Assembly: GCF_000961885.1 (NCBI RefSeq)
Contig: NZ_JZKH01000042.1
Span: forward strand, 1-64,000
Length of the DNA: 64,000 nt
Source: Streptomyces rubellomurinus
GTDB lineage: Bacteria; Actinomycetota; Actinomycetes; Streptomycetales; Streptomycetaceae
Direction: 5' to 3'
Shown here: in pieces, positions 52,923 through 61,183 of the stretch
Numbering within the stretch: position 1 is the first letter of the stretch
Layout of the letters: every line of letters starts with the position of its first letter
Made by a program: the position numbers and the translations under genes
Notes under the pieces: model-generated
The model's database searches: none
What the model was told of the DNA's origin: nothing
The model's input: only the letters and a program-made list of their open reading frames with translations

Positions 52923-53615
52923 TCATGCGGTGCATGGTGCCACGGATCCGGTGCCCGGCGCCGGTGGTTTTCCGCCCGGTCGGGCTTCCGGCAGGACGCG
53001 CCAGGCCGGTTCGAGGGTGAGCACGTGGCCGGTCAGCGACCGGACGTCGCCCGCGAGCCCGGCGCGGGAGCGCAGGCCGGGCAGGTACTCGGCGGTGTAG
53101 TGGCGGTGGGCGGCGGCGTCGGACCAGAGGGTGGCGACCAGGTGGCGGGCCTCGTCGAGGCGGGTGACGACGCCGCCGAGCAGGCCGCCGGCCGCCGCCA
53201 TGCCGGGGGCCCACACCTGGCGCTGGACGTCCAGGAAGTGCTCCTCGCGGCCGGGCAGCAGGCGGCAGTCGGCGACGCGGAGCAGGGCCGCGCGGGCGAG
53301 CGCCCCGGGCAGGTCGGGCTCCTCCCCCTCCATCGTGAGGACGACCTCGCCGGTGGCGGTCTCGATGGCCGTGTAGGCGCCGCGCTGCCCGGAGCCGGCG
53401 AGCACCTGGTCGTGCCGCTCGCGCAGGAAGCGCCCGTGGGCGTCCGCGTCGCGCCACAGGCCCAGCACGTGCGCGCGCCCGGCCGCATGGTCCCAGCCGC
53501 CCACCTGCCCGACCAGGCCCGGCTGGTCGCCGATCGCCTCCCACGCCCGCTGGGCCGCCCAGAACCGCCCGCGCGCGGCGTCCGGCACCTCGCAACCGAT
53601 CCACTTGCCCCACAT
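52923..53615 (-). CDS. DUF4937-like protein (dimeric alpha-beta-barrel)
   Basis: A 230-residue protein with the DUF4937/YdbC-type start MWGKWIGCEVPDAARGRFWA and repeated dimeric alpha-beta-barrel features: GLVGQVGGWD, AHVLGLWRDADAHGRFLRER, then LLGGVVTRLD and HLVATLWSDAAAHRHYTAEY. The two halves look like tandem ABM-type folds. The function is unknown. Likely co-transcribed with the Cys-containing gene downstream. Confidence 0.8.
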   Translation of the reverse strand: MWGKWIGCEVPDAARGRFWAAQRAWEAIGDQPGLVGQVGGWDHAAGRAHVLGLWRDADAHGRFLRERHDQVLAGSGQRGAYTAIETATGEVVLTMEGEEPDLPGALARAALLRVADCRLLPGREEHFLDVQRQVWAPGMAAAGGLLGGVVTRLDEARHLVATLWSDAAAHRHYTAEYLPGLRSRAGLAGDVRSLTGHVLTLEPAWRVLPEARPGGKPPAPGTGSVAPCTA

Positions 53616-53740
53616 GCGCAGGCGTCCTCCCAGCCGTACGGCACCCGACGATCCGGCACGACCGGCACCGGTTCTGCATCATCGGCCGCGCACCCGGACG
53701 GCCGTCAATCGGGCGTCGGGCGCAGCGGATCCGGGACCGG

Positions 53741-53779
53741 CGACGTACGAACCCGACGTACGAACCCGACGTACGACCC
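53741..53779. repeat. 13-bp tandem repeat, three copies
   Basis: CGACGTACGAACC is repeated at 53741-53753, 53754-53766 and 53767-53779 (last copy one change). Each unit contains the palindrome GTAC. It lies in the 290-bp gap between divergent genes and could be an array of protein-binding sites. Confidence 0.85.
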
Positions 53780-53822
53780 CGCGCCGCGCGCTCCGCGCAA
53801 CTCCCGGCAGCGGCAGGGACCG

Positions 53823-53857
53823 CCGCTTCCGCGCGGCGGGCCGGTGCCGTACCGTCA
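53823..53857 (+). repeat. Hairpin-promoter motif, second copy of 50471-50505
   Basis: CCGCTTCCGCGCGGCGGGCC and the following bases through ACCGTCA differ at only three of 35 positions from 50471-50505. The CCGCCGC/GCGGCGG arms form a hairpin and TACCGT is a -10-like hexamer. It lies 49 bp before the GTG of the next gene. Confidence 0.6.
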
Positions 53858-53905
53858 GGGCCTACCGCGCCCACCGCGTCCAGGAAAAGACGTCCGAGGA
53901 GCCCC

Positions 53906-54742
53906 GTGGCCGACACCGTCAGCGCCCTCGCCGCGCGCGTCCACGAGCTGCTGGTGGCGAACCTGACCAGCCCGGCCGCCGCGGCCGTTCCCGGGCAGGG
54001 CGTGTTCGCCTCGCTCGCGCGGGCGTTCCTGGGCGCTCCGCAGGGCGTCGACCCCGCGGCGGGCTTCCACGACGTCATCGCCCGCGCCGCCGGGCTCGGC
54101 CCGGACTCGGCGTGGCTCGTCGCCGCCGGGCACAGCGGCCTGGCCGGCATGGCGTTCGAGCGCGGGCAGTCCGACCAGGGCCTGTACCACCTCAACGCCG
54201 CGGTCTCCTACGGGTTCAACGACTGCCTCGCCCTGCACGGGGAGGCGCTGCGCCCGTTCCACGCCGACCCGGCGTTCCGCAACGCCTACCAGCGGATGGT
54301 CATCTCCCCCGCCGACCTCGACGAGGTCACCTGGGCGCACCGGGAGATCCTGCTGATGTCCCGGGACGCCACGCGGGCGTCCGTCGACAACATCGGCCGC
54401 CTGGACACCGGGATCTCGGCGCTCCCCCAGGCGCCGCTGCCGACCCGGGTGCCGAACACCCCCGGCGTCCTGGTCACCCGGCTCGAACTCTCGGCCGTCC
54501 AGACCGCCCTGCAGCGGGCCGCGATCAAGGCGGACACCAGCCGCGCCTCCGGCAACGTCGCCCTCGACCTCGTCTCCGACGACTGGGACTTCGCCCGCGC
54601 CCGCCGCGACGCCTGGCGTGCCGACGAGCTCGATTCCCACCGCCAACAGGCCGCCGCCGCCCGGGCGTTCGTGGAGCGGCCGGGCGTCAGCACCGTTCCC
54701 GGCCCGTGCCCGCCGCTGGGGTCCCTCATCCCCCCGGCGTGA
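53906..54742 (+). CDS. Hypothetical protein
   Basis: A 278-residue soluble, mostly helical protein (VADTVSALAARVHELLVANL; YHLNAAVSYGFNDCLALHGEALRPF; DLDEVTWAHREILLMSRDAT). No signal peptide, membrane segment or known catalytic motif was recognised. GAGGAG precedes the GTG by four bases. Its 3' end overlaps the convergent hydrolase gene by 17 bp. Confidence 0.65.
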   Translation: MADTVSALAARVHELLVANLTSPAAAAVPGQGVFASLARAFLGAPQGVDPAAGFHDVIARAAGLGPDSAWLVAAGHSGLAGMAFERGQSDQGLYHLNAAVSYGFNDCLALHGEALRPFHADPAFRNAYQRMVISPADLDEVTWAHREILLMSRDATRASVDNIGRLDTGISALPQAPLPTRVPNTPGVLVTRLELSAVQTALQRAAIKADTSRASGNVALDLVSDDWDFARARRDAWRADELDSHRQQAAAARAFVERPGVSTVPGPCPPLGSLIPPA

Positions 54743-55547
54743 GGTCAGCGGCGGGCCCGTCGAGGAAGGCGCGGAGCAACTGCCGCAGGGCGTCCGGCTG
54801 TTCGAGGTGGACGTCGTGGCCGGCCGCGAGGACGCTGGCGGCCACGGTCTCCGGGCGCCGGTCGAGCATGGCCGCCGTGTCGGCGGCGGGGATGATGCCC
54901 GAGCGGCCGAGGACGAGCAGCGTCGGGCAGGCGATGCCCGTCCACTCGTCCCAGTAGGAGCGCCGGGTGTTCTCGGCCAGCGCGTCGACCATCACGTCCC
55001 GGTCGAAGCGCGGCCGCCAGCCGCCGTCGCGTTCCTCCAGGCCGGCCGCCCAGGCCTCGCCGACCTCGCCGCCGCCGAAGAACTCGACGGCGGCCGGGCG
55101 GGAGGGGAACGGCGTCGGCCACGCGTCGAGCGCGGCGCCGATCTCGGCCGGCAGGCCGGGCGCGGCGCGGCCCGCGCCCGCCTCGACGAGGACGAGTGCG
55201 CGCGCCAGGCCGGGGTGGGCGGCGGCGGTGAGCATGGCGGTGTGGCCGCCCAGCGACTGCCCCAGCAGGACCGGGCGGTGCAGGTCGAGCTGCTCGACGA
55301 CGGCGACGACGTCGGCGACGTACGCGGCGCGGGAGACGTCACCGGGCCGGCGCTCGCTCGCGCCGTGGCCGCGCTGGTCGACGGCGACGACGCGGTGGCG
55401 GCGGCTCAGGTCCCGGGCGAGGGCGTCCCATTCGCCCGCGTGGCCGGCCAGTCCGTGCAGCAGGACGACCGGCGGGCCCGATCCGCCCCAGTCGCGGCAG
55501 GCGAGGCGGACGCCCTCGCGGACGACGGTGCGTTCGGTCCAGGTCAT
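54726..55547 (-). CDS. Alpha/beta-fold hydrolase
   Basis: A 273-residue hydrolase with oxyanion motif LLHGLAGHAGEWDALARDL, VVAVDQRGHGASERRPGD, nucleophile elbow LGQSLGGHTA (Ser of GQSLGG), acid in LVLGRSGIIPAAD and His in AAGHDVHLEQPDAL. This is a typical haloperoxidase/esterase-type sequence with unknown substrate. The ATG at 55547 has GGAGG upstream (GGAGGACCCGGT). Confidence 0.92.
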   Translation of the reverse strand: MTWTERTVVREGVRLACRDWGGSGPPVVLLHGLAGHAGEWDALARDLSRRHRVVAVDQRGHGASERRPGDVSRAAYVADVVAVVEQLDLHRPVLLGQSLGGHTAMLTAAAHPGLARALVLVEAGAGRAAPGLPAEIGAALDAWPTPFPSRPAAVEFFGGGEVGEAWAAGLEERDGGWRPRFDRDVMVDALAENTRRSYWDEWTGIACPTLLVLGRSGIIPAADTAAMLDRRPETVAASVLAAGHDVHLEQPDALRQLLRAFLDGPAADLTPGG

Positions 55548-55587
55548 ACCGGGTCCTCCGGGAACGGACGAGGGGCGGGCCAACGGT

Positions 55588-55878
55588 TCAGGACGGGCGC
55601 GTGGCCTTGCCGTCGAGCCAGAGGGTGTCGGACTCGTCGCGGTGCGAGCCGGTCGTGCCGACGTGCTTGGCGTCGATCTTGGGGCCGTTCTTGATGACGT
55701 GCACCAGCGCCATGCCGTGGCCGCGCCCGAGGTCGTAGTCCTCCTTGAGCCAGGTGAGGATCGCGCCCGCCTTGGTGGACGGGTCGTCGAAGCCGCGCTC
55801 CTGCGCCAGGGCGATGAAGGCGCGGGGGGTCAGGCCCGTCTTGGTCTCGATGGTGTCCAGGTACGCCTGAAACGACAT
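55588..55878 (-). CDS. DUF4287-domain protein
   Basis: A 96-residue protein: MSFQAYLDTIETKTGLTPRA then a helix with LAQERGF and WLKEDYDLGRGHGMALVHVI. It matches small DUF4287 proteins that carry a conserved GRGHxxAL motif. The function is unknown. It lies 40 bp upstream of the alpha/beta hydrolase in the same direction, and an operon is likely. Confidence 0.88.
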   Translation of the reverse strand: MSFQAYLDTIETKTGLTPRAFIALAQERGFDDPSTKAGAILTWLKEDYDLGRGHGMALVHVIKNGPKIDAKHVGTTGSHRDESDTLWLDGKATRPS

Positions 55879-56013
55879 GTGGCCGTTTCCTCTCGTCAGA
55901 TGATCATGTGTGACAAGGATTGATGATCGGCGATCAACCGCCGATGATCAACGGCCTTTTCCCGGAGCCAGGAGAGGATTTCATGCCCGGGCCGGGCGGC
56001 CCGGGCGGGCGGG

Positions 56014-56496
56014 TCAGTCGGGGGTCACGGCGGACGGGGTGCCGCCCGTGACACGCAGCAGCTCGTCGTAGGTCATCGGGACGACGGTGTGCGGGTGCCC
56101 GGCGGCGGCCCACAGCTGTGAGTACTGCGCGAGGGCGGTGTCGACGACGGTGCGCAGCGGGGCCGGGTGGCCGGTGGGGGCGACGCCGCCGATGGCCTGG
56201 CCGGTGGCTTCGCGGACCTCGTCGGCGCCGGCGCGGGTGATGGAGCCGGCACCCAGCCGCGCTGCCAGGTAGGCGGTGTCGACGCGGTGGGCGCCGCTGG
56301 TCATGACGAGCAGGGGTGCGCCGTCGCAGTGGAAGACCAGGCTGTTGGCGATGGCGCCGACCTCGCAGCCGAGGGCGGCGGCGGCCTCGGCTGCGGTGCG
56401 GGCGGAGTCGGGCAGGACGACGATCCGGCCAGGGACTCCGGCGGCGGCGAGTGCTTCGGCGACGGCCCGGCTGCGGGCGGGGAGGGAGTCGGTCAT
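56014..56496 (-). CDS. YbaK/EbsC-family aminoacyl-tRNA deacylase
   Basis: A 160-residue YbaK/ProX-like domain protein that hydrolyses mischarged aminoacyl-tRNAs such as Cys-tRNA(Pro). It has GCEVGAIANSLVFHCDGAPLL, MTSGAHRVDTAYLAARLG, and the conserved GQAIGGVAPTGHPAPLRTVV loop with the catalytic Gly/His context. ATG at 56496 is chosen; no N-terminal extension is needed for the usual length. Confidence 0.92.
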   Translation of the reverse strand: MTDSLPARSRAVAEALAAAGVPGRIVVLPDSARTAAEAAAALGCEVGAIANSLVFHCDGAPLLVMTSGAHRVDTAYLAARLGAGSITRAGADEVREATGQAIGGVAPTGHPAPLRTVVDTALAQYSQLWAAAGHPHTVVPMTYDELLRVTGGTPSAVTPD

Positions 56497-56817
56497 CGGC
56501 CCATCATGCCGTTCGGGCGCCAACGGCCGTACCGGAGGGGCGTCACGCAGTTTTCACGCGGTCGTCATCCGGCGGGCGCGACCTGCAGTGACGGCGCATC
56601 AAACGCCGCCAACCAGGGGCGCTTCGTGTGCGGACGTTCAACGCGCGGGTGACGTCGGGTCCGCGTGACGACGGAGCACCGGGTGGACAGCGCACACCCT
56701 TTCACGTCAATCACACGGTATGACTAATATCGGCTCGTCAACTCGTCAACTCGTTATAGTCCGAACCCCGGACGGCCCGCCCCCTCAAGGCCTGCCGCCA
56801 TCCCCTAGGAGTCAGCT
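56497..56817. other. Promoter region of the conservon, 321 bp
   Basis: No gene. Near 56720-56760 the DNA is AT-rich and holds CTCGTCAA twice (56734-56741, 56742-56749), then CTCGTTAT ending in TATAGT (56755-56760), a good -10 element. The transcript would have a leader of about 50 bases ending in AGGAG (56807-56811). The direct repeats could be activator or repressor sites. Confidence 0.55.
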
Positions 56818-59517
56818 CTGCGCGCGCGTGCGAATCGGCGGCCCCCGACGCCGAAGGCCCCCCGCAGGCGACCACGCCTGTCCCTGCGGACGGCACTTCT
56901 CGTCCTGGCCGTCGTCCCCAGCCTCGCCCTGGTGGCCCTGTGGGCCGTCACCAGCGGCCGGACCGCCTTCGACTTCAGCCGGCAGGCCGCCCAGGGGCTG
57001 CTCGCCCAGAAGGCCGGCCAGCCCTCCAACCACGTCTACTACAACCTCCAGGACGAGCGCCGGCTCACCGCCGAGGCCCTCGCCCGGCCCGGCACCGACG
57101 CCGACCGGCTGCGCCGCCAGCGGCAGGCCACCGACGAGGCGGTGCGCCAGTTCCAGGCCCTGTCCGCCGAGACCGCCGACAGCGCGCCCCAGGAGGTCCG
57201 GGACGCCGTCGCCGAGGCCCGACAGGCGATGAACCGGCTGCCCGAACAGCGGGCCGCCGTCGACCGCGCCCTCGCCGACCGCGCGCCGGCCGACCAACAG
57301 GCCGTCTACACCTACTACACCGACCTGATCGCGGTGGACCTGCGGCTGTTCACCGCCCTCAGCCACGTCGACACCGGCGAGGTCACCTGGATCTCCAAGA
57401 CCCTGGTGAACGCCTTCTGGGCCAAGGAGATGCTCGCCCGCGAGGACGCGATCCTCGCCCGCGGCTGGCCCGCCGGGCTGCTCAGCACCGCCGACCACCA
57501 GCAGGTCCAGCTCGCCATCGGCGCCCAGGACCACCTCTTCACCGTGCAGGTCCTCCCCTACCTGCCCGGCGGCGAGGCCACCGCCTGGCACCAGCTGATG
57601 GCCGGCCCCGCCTGGCAGGCCAAGACCGCCGTCGAGCAGCAGCTCACCCGGCCCACCGCCGCCGACGCCACCGGCGCCGTCCGGCTCCCGCCCGTCCAGG
57701 ACCAGTGGCGCCAGGCCATCGACCAGCTCAACCCGCAGCTGGTCAAGGCCATCGAGACCCGCACCGACGGCGTCGTCGAGGTCGGCAAGGGCACCATCCT
57801 CCACCTGCTCACCGTGGTCGTGCTCACCACCGTCATCGGCCTGGTGACCGTCATCGCGGTCGCCGTCGCCTCCTGGCGGATCAGCCGCTCGCTGCGCCGC
57901 CGCATCGGCGAACTGCACACCCAGGCCGAGGAGATGGGGCGCACCCTGCCCGAGGTGGTCGACCGCCTCGGCCGCGGCGAGCAGGTCGACGCCCGCACCC
58001 TCGCCCCCGAGGTCCGGGACGGCGCCGCGGGCCGGGCCCGCACCGACGAGCTCGCCCGCCTCGGCGACGCCCTCAACCTGGCCCGCTCCGCCGCCCTCGC
58101 CGCAGCCGTCCGGCAGGCCGAGCAGCACCGCGGCTTCGAGCGGCTGCTGCAGCGCATCGCCCGCCGCACCCAGCTGCTGATCGGACGCCAGCTGCGCAAG
58201 CTGGACGAGCTGGAGCGCAAGCACGAGGACCCGGAGGTCCTGGAGGGCCTGTTCGACCTCGACCACCTCACCGCCCGGCTGCGCCGCTACGAGGAGAACC
58301 TCGTCATCATGGCCGGCGGCCAGCCGCAGCGGCGCTGGCGCAAGCCCGTCCAGCTGCTGGACGTGCTGCGGGCCGCGCAGGGCGAGGTGCCGGACTACCG
58401 CCGGATCGTGCTGGAGGTCGAGGGACGGCCGTGGCTGTCCGAGCGGGCGGTCGGGCCGGTGGTGCACGTGCTCGCCGAGCTGATGGAGAACGCCACCACC
58501 TTCTCCAAGCCGCCCACCCCGGTGGACGTCCGGGCCGCCATGGTCGGGCGCGGGCTGGCGATCGAGATCGAGGACCGCGGCCTCGGCATGGAGCCCGACC
58601 AGTACCTCGCCGCCAACGAGCTGATGAACCGCCCGCCGCGCACCGACGTGCTCACCCGGGCCGAGGACGTCCGGCTCGGCTTCCACGTGATCGCCCGGCT
58701 CGCCGCGCACACCGGGCTGAAGATCGAGTTCCGGCCGTCCGCGTTCGGCGGCACCCGGGTCGTCGTGCTCGTCCCCGACGAGCTGGTCATCGACGGCGAC
58801 ACCTGGCTGCCGGAGGCCGTCCCGAGCGAGCCGGAGATCCCTCTGGTGGCGCAGTCGCGCCGGAAGCTGCTCACCATCGACGAGGACGGGGCCGGCGCGC
58901 CGGTCGGGCCGCTCCTGTCGCCGCTGGAGGCCACCCGGCGGCCGGACGGGCCGTCGCGGCAGCCGGCGCCGCAGCCCGCGAAGGCCGCCGAACCGGGGGC
59001 GCTCGGGGCGGCCCGCACGCCGGGGAAGCCCGCGCAGCCCGAGCAGCCGATCCAGCACAGCTCCCCCGCCTACCCCGACATCGCCTACGCCCGGATCACC
59101 GACGCCGAGGCCCCCTACGCGGACGAGCAGTACCGCCCCGCCGACCACTACCGGCTGGCCGAGCGGCGCACCGCCGAGCCCCCGCCCCCGCCGCCGCCCG
59201 GCCCGGTCTTCGGCGGGCAGCCGCCGCTGCCGCAGCGCGTCCGCCAGGCCAGCCTGGCCGCCGAACTGCGCGTGCCGCCGGCCACCCAGCAGTGGGTCGA
59301 CGAGCCCGCCCCGGCGGAGGCGCCGCCCCAGCACCCGGTGCGGCGCTCCGGCGCCACCATCGGCGCCTTCCAGCGGCAGTCCCGCGCCGCCCGCGGCCGG
59401 GGCGGGGCCGCGGACCCGGACGGACTCCCGGCCACCGGGGCCGGCGCGCCCGCCCCCTCCCCGCGCGCCCACGCGGCCGTGGACCCCGGAACCACACGAA
59501 CGGATGAGCAGGAATGA
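56818..59517 (+). CDS. cvnA: Conservon sensor-like histidine kinase CvnA (probable CTG start)
   Basis: An 899-residue membrane sensor. The N-terminal basic stretch and first TM helix (SLRTALLVLAVVPSLALVAL, about residues 22-41) are followed by a nitrate/sulfonate-sensing-like extracellular domain of about 280 residues, and a second TM at about 323-350. A linker with coiled coil leads to an HATPase_c domain (VLAELMENATTFSKPPTPVD, IEIEDRGLGM, GFHVIARLA, FRPSAFGGTRVVV). The C-terminal 220 residues are Pro/Ala-rich. The frame has TAG at 56806, then AGGAG six bases before CTG at 56818. The first GTG (56932) would delete the first TM helix, so CTG is the best start. It is coupled to cvnB by ATGA. 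Confidence 0.9.
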   Translation: MRARANRRPPTPKAPRRRPRLSLRTALLVLAVVPSLALVALWAVTSGRTAFDFSRQAAQGLLAQKAGQPSNHVYYNLQDERRLTAEALARPGTDADRLRRQRQATDEAVRQFQALSAETADSAPQEVRDAVAEARQAMNRLPEQRAAVDRALADRAPADQQAVYTYYTDLIAVDLRLFTALSHVDTGEVTWISKTLVNAFWAKEMLAREDAILARGWPAGLLSTADHQQVQLAIGAQDHLFTVQVLPYLPGGEATAWHQLMAGPAWQAKTAVEQQLTRPTAADATGAVRLPPVQDQWRQAIDQLNPQLVKAIETRTDGVVEVGKGTILHLLTVVVLTTVIGLVTVIAVAVASWRISRSLRRRIGELHTQAEEMGRTLPEVVDRLGRGEQVDARTLAPEVRDGAAGRARTDELARLGDALNLARSAALAAAVRQAEQHRGFERLLQRIARRTQLLIGRQLRKLDELERKHEDPEVLEGLFDLDHLTARLRRYEENLVIMAGGQPQRRWRKPVQLLDVLRAAQGEVPDYRRIVLEVEGRPWLSERAVGPVVHVLAELMENATTFSKPPTPVDVRAAMVGRGLAIEIEDRGLGMEPDQYLAANELMNRPPRTDVLTRAEDVRLGFHVIARLAAHTGLKIEFRPSAFGGTRVVVLVPDELVIDGDTWLPEAVPSEPEIPLVAQSRRKLLTIDEDGAGAPVGPLLSPLEATRRPDGPSRQPAPQPAKAAEPGALGAARTPGKPAQPEQPIQHSSPAYPDIAYARITDAEAPYADEQYRPADHYRLAERRTAEPPPPPPPGPVFGGQPPLPQRVRQASLAAELRVPPATQQWVDEPAPAEAPPQHPVRRSGATIGAFQRQSRAARGRGGAADPDGLPATGAGAPAPSPRAHAAVDPGTTRTDEQE

Positions 59518-59954
59518 ACCGCACCACCGCCACCCCGCAGGACCTCGACTGGCTGCTGGACGGACTCGTCGACGACGTGCCCGGCACCCGCAACGCCGTC
59601 CTGCTCTCCGACGACGGCCTGGTGGTCAGCCACTCCCGCAGCATCGAGCGGGCCGACGCCGAGCGGCTGGCCGCCGTCGCCACCGGCCAGCAGTCCCTCG
59701 CCCGGGGCGTCGGCCAGCTCTTCGACGGCGGGCCGGTGCACCAGGTGATCGTCGAACTCGCCGAGTGCTGGCTGTTCGTCATCGCCGCCGCCCAGGGCAC
59801 CCACCTGGCGGTGATCGCCTCCCAGGAGGTCGACGCCGAGGTGATGTCCGTCGCCATGCACACCCTGGTGCAGCAGGTCGGGCAGAAGCTCACCACCCCG
59901 GCGCGCGACGGGGCCGGCTCCTTCGACGCCTTCGCCGCCCGGGCCCGGGGCTGA
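59514..59954 (+). CDS. cvnB: Roadblock/LC7-domain protein CvnB
   Basis: A 146-residue roadblock/LC7 protein (DLDWLLDGLVDDVPGTRNAV, LLSDDGLVVSHSRSIERADA, VGQLFDGGPVHQVIVELAEC), as in every conservon. It forms a complex with the CvnD GTPase and the sensor at the membrane. ATG overlaps the cvnA stop by four bases. Confidence 0.95.
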   Translation: MNRTTATPQDLDWLLDGLVDDVPGTRNAVLLSDDGLVVSHSRSIERADAERLAAVATGQQSLARGVGQLFDGGPVHQVIVELAECWLFVIAAAQGTHLAVIASQEVDAEVMSVAMHTLVQQVGQKLTTPARDGAGSFDAFAARARG

Positions 59955-59959
59955 CCCGG

Positions 59960-60526
59960 GTGGGCCCGCACGAGCCGGAGGGCCCGGACGGCGCGGCTGG
60001 CGCGGTCGGCGCGGACGGGCGGGACGGCGCGGACGCTGACGCAGCGGACCGGGCCGTCCGGCCGCCGCACTGGAGCGAACTGGCCGAGCAGGACGCCGAG
60101 GACGACGGCGGCATCATGGTCCGCCCGTACACCATCACCCGCGGCCGCACCGCGCCCGAGCGCGACGACCTCACCCTCATCACCGTGCTGACCACCAACG
60201 GGGAGGCCGCCGACGCCGCCCTGGCCCGCGGCAGCCGGTCCGGGCCGCGCGCCCTGCAGCCCGAGCACCGGCAGATCCTCGACCGCTGCCGGCGCCCGGC
60301 CGCCGTGGCCGAACTCGCGGCCGCCCTCGACCTCCCGGTCTCGGTCACCAAGATCCTGCTCGGCGACCTGGTCGCCCAGGGCCTGCTCACCGCCCGGGCA
60401 CCGCTCGCGGTGGCCCGCGCCGCCGGCGACGGCCGCGCGGGTACGGGCGGGGGCGCGGGCAGGGGCGCGGCCGGCCTGGACCACGGCCTCCTCTCGGCCG
60501 TACGCGACGGACTCCGGAGACTCTGA
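59960..60526 (+). CDS. cvnC: DUF742 protein CvnC
   Basis: A 188-residue protein of the CvnC/DUF742 family with the signature MVRPYTITRGRT near residue 54 and a winged-helix-like C-terminal half (AELAAALDLPVSVTKILLGDLVAQGLL). It starts at GTG 59960, five bases after the cvnB stop, with an Asp/Gly/Ala-rich N-terminal extension. Part of the conservon complex. Confidence 0.93.
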   Translation: MGPHEPEGPDGAAGAVGADGRDGADADAADRAVRPPHWSELAEQDAEDDGGIMVRPYTITRGRTAPERDDLTLITVLTTNGEAADAALARGSRSGPRALQPEHRQILDRCRRPAAVAELAAALDLPVSVTKILLGDLVAQGLLTARAPLAVARAAGDGRAGTGGGAGRGAAGLDHGLLSAVRDGLRRL

Positions 60527-60532
60527 ACCACC

Positions 60533-61141
60533 ATGGCAACACCCCACCCCAGCACCACCGTCGAAGCACCGGCCGCCGTCAAGATCCTCATCGCGGGCGG
60601 CTTCGGCGTCGGCAAGACCACGATGGTCGGCGCGGTCAGCGAGATCGCCCCGCTGCGCACCGAGGAGTACCTGACCCGGGCCAGCGTCGGCATCGACGAC
60701 CTCGCCGGCGTCGACCAGAAGGACACCACCACCGTCGCCCTGGACTTCGGGCGGATCACCGTCAGCCCCGAGCTGGTCGTCTACCTGTTCGGCACGCCCG
60801 GCCAGGAACGCTTCTGGTTCATGTGGAACGACCTGGTCAACGGCGCCCTCGGCGGCGTCGTCATCGCCGACACCCGGCGCCTGGACACCAGCTTCGCCTC
60901 GATCGACTTCTTCGAGGGCCGCGGCATCCCCTTCGTGGTCGCCATCAACTGCTTCCACGGCCACAACACCCGCACCCCGGAGGAGGTCCGGGCCGCCCTC
61001 GACCTCGACCCGCAGGTGCCGATGCTGATCGGCGACGCCCGCGAACGCGCCTTCGGCCGGGACGTGCTGCTCGCCCTCGTCGACCACCTGATCGACCTCG
61101 CCGCCGCCGTCCCCGCCGTCCCTGCCGTCCCCGCCGGCTGA
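60533..61141 (+). CDS. cvnD: Conservon GTP-binding protein CvnD
   Basis: A 202-residue small GTPase of the CvnD family. The P-loop is GGFGVGKTT at about residues 23-31, the Walker B/DxxG-like box is LFGTPGQERFWFMW, and the specificity motif is AINCF. It lies six bases after cvnC. Known conservons act as G-protein-like switches in development or antibiotic control (for example cvn9). Confidence 0.96.
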   Translation: MATPHPSTTVEAPAAVKILIAGGFGVGKTTMVGAVSEIAPLRTEEYLTRASVGIDDLAGVDQKDTTTVALDFGRITVSPELVVYLFGTPGQERFWFMWNDLVNGALGGVVIADTRRLDTSFASIDFFEGRGIPFVVAINCFHGHNTRTPEEVRAALDLDPQVPMLIGDARERAFGRDVLLALVDHLIDLAAAVPAVPAVPAG

Positions 61142-61183
61142 GCCCGCCCGCCCGCTGTCGACCGTACGGAGAACCACCGCCCC

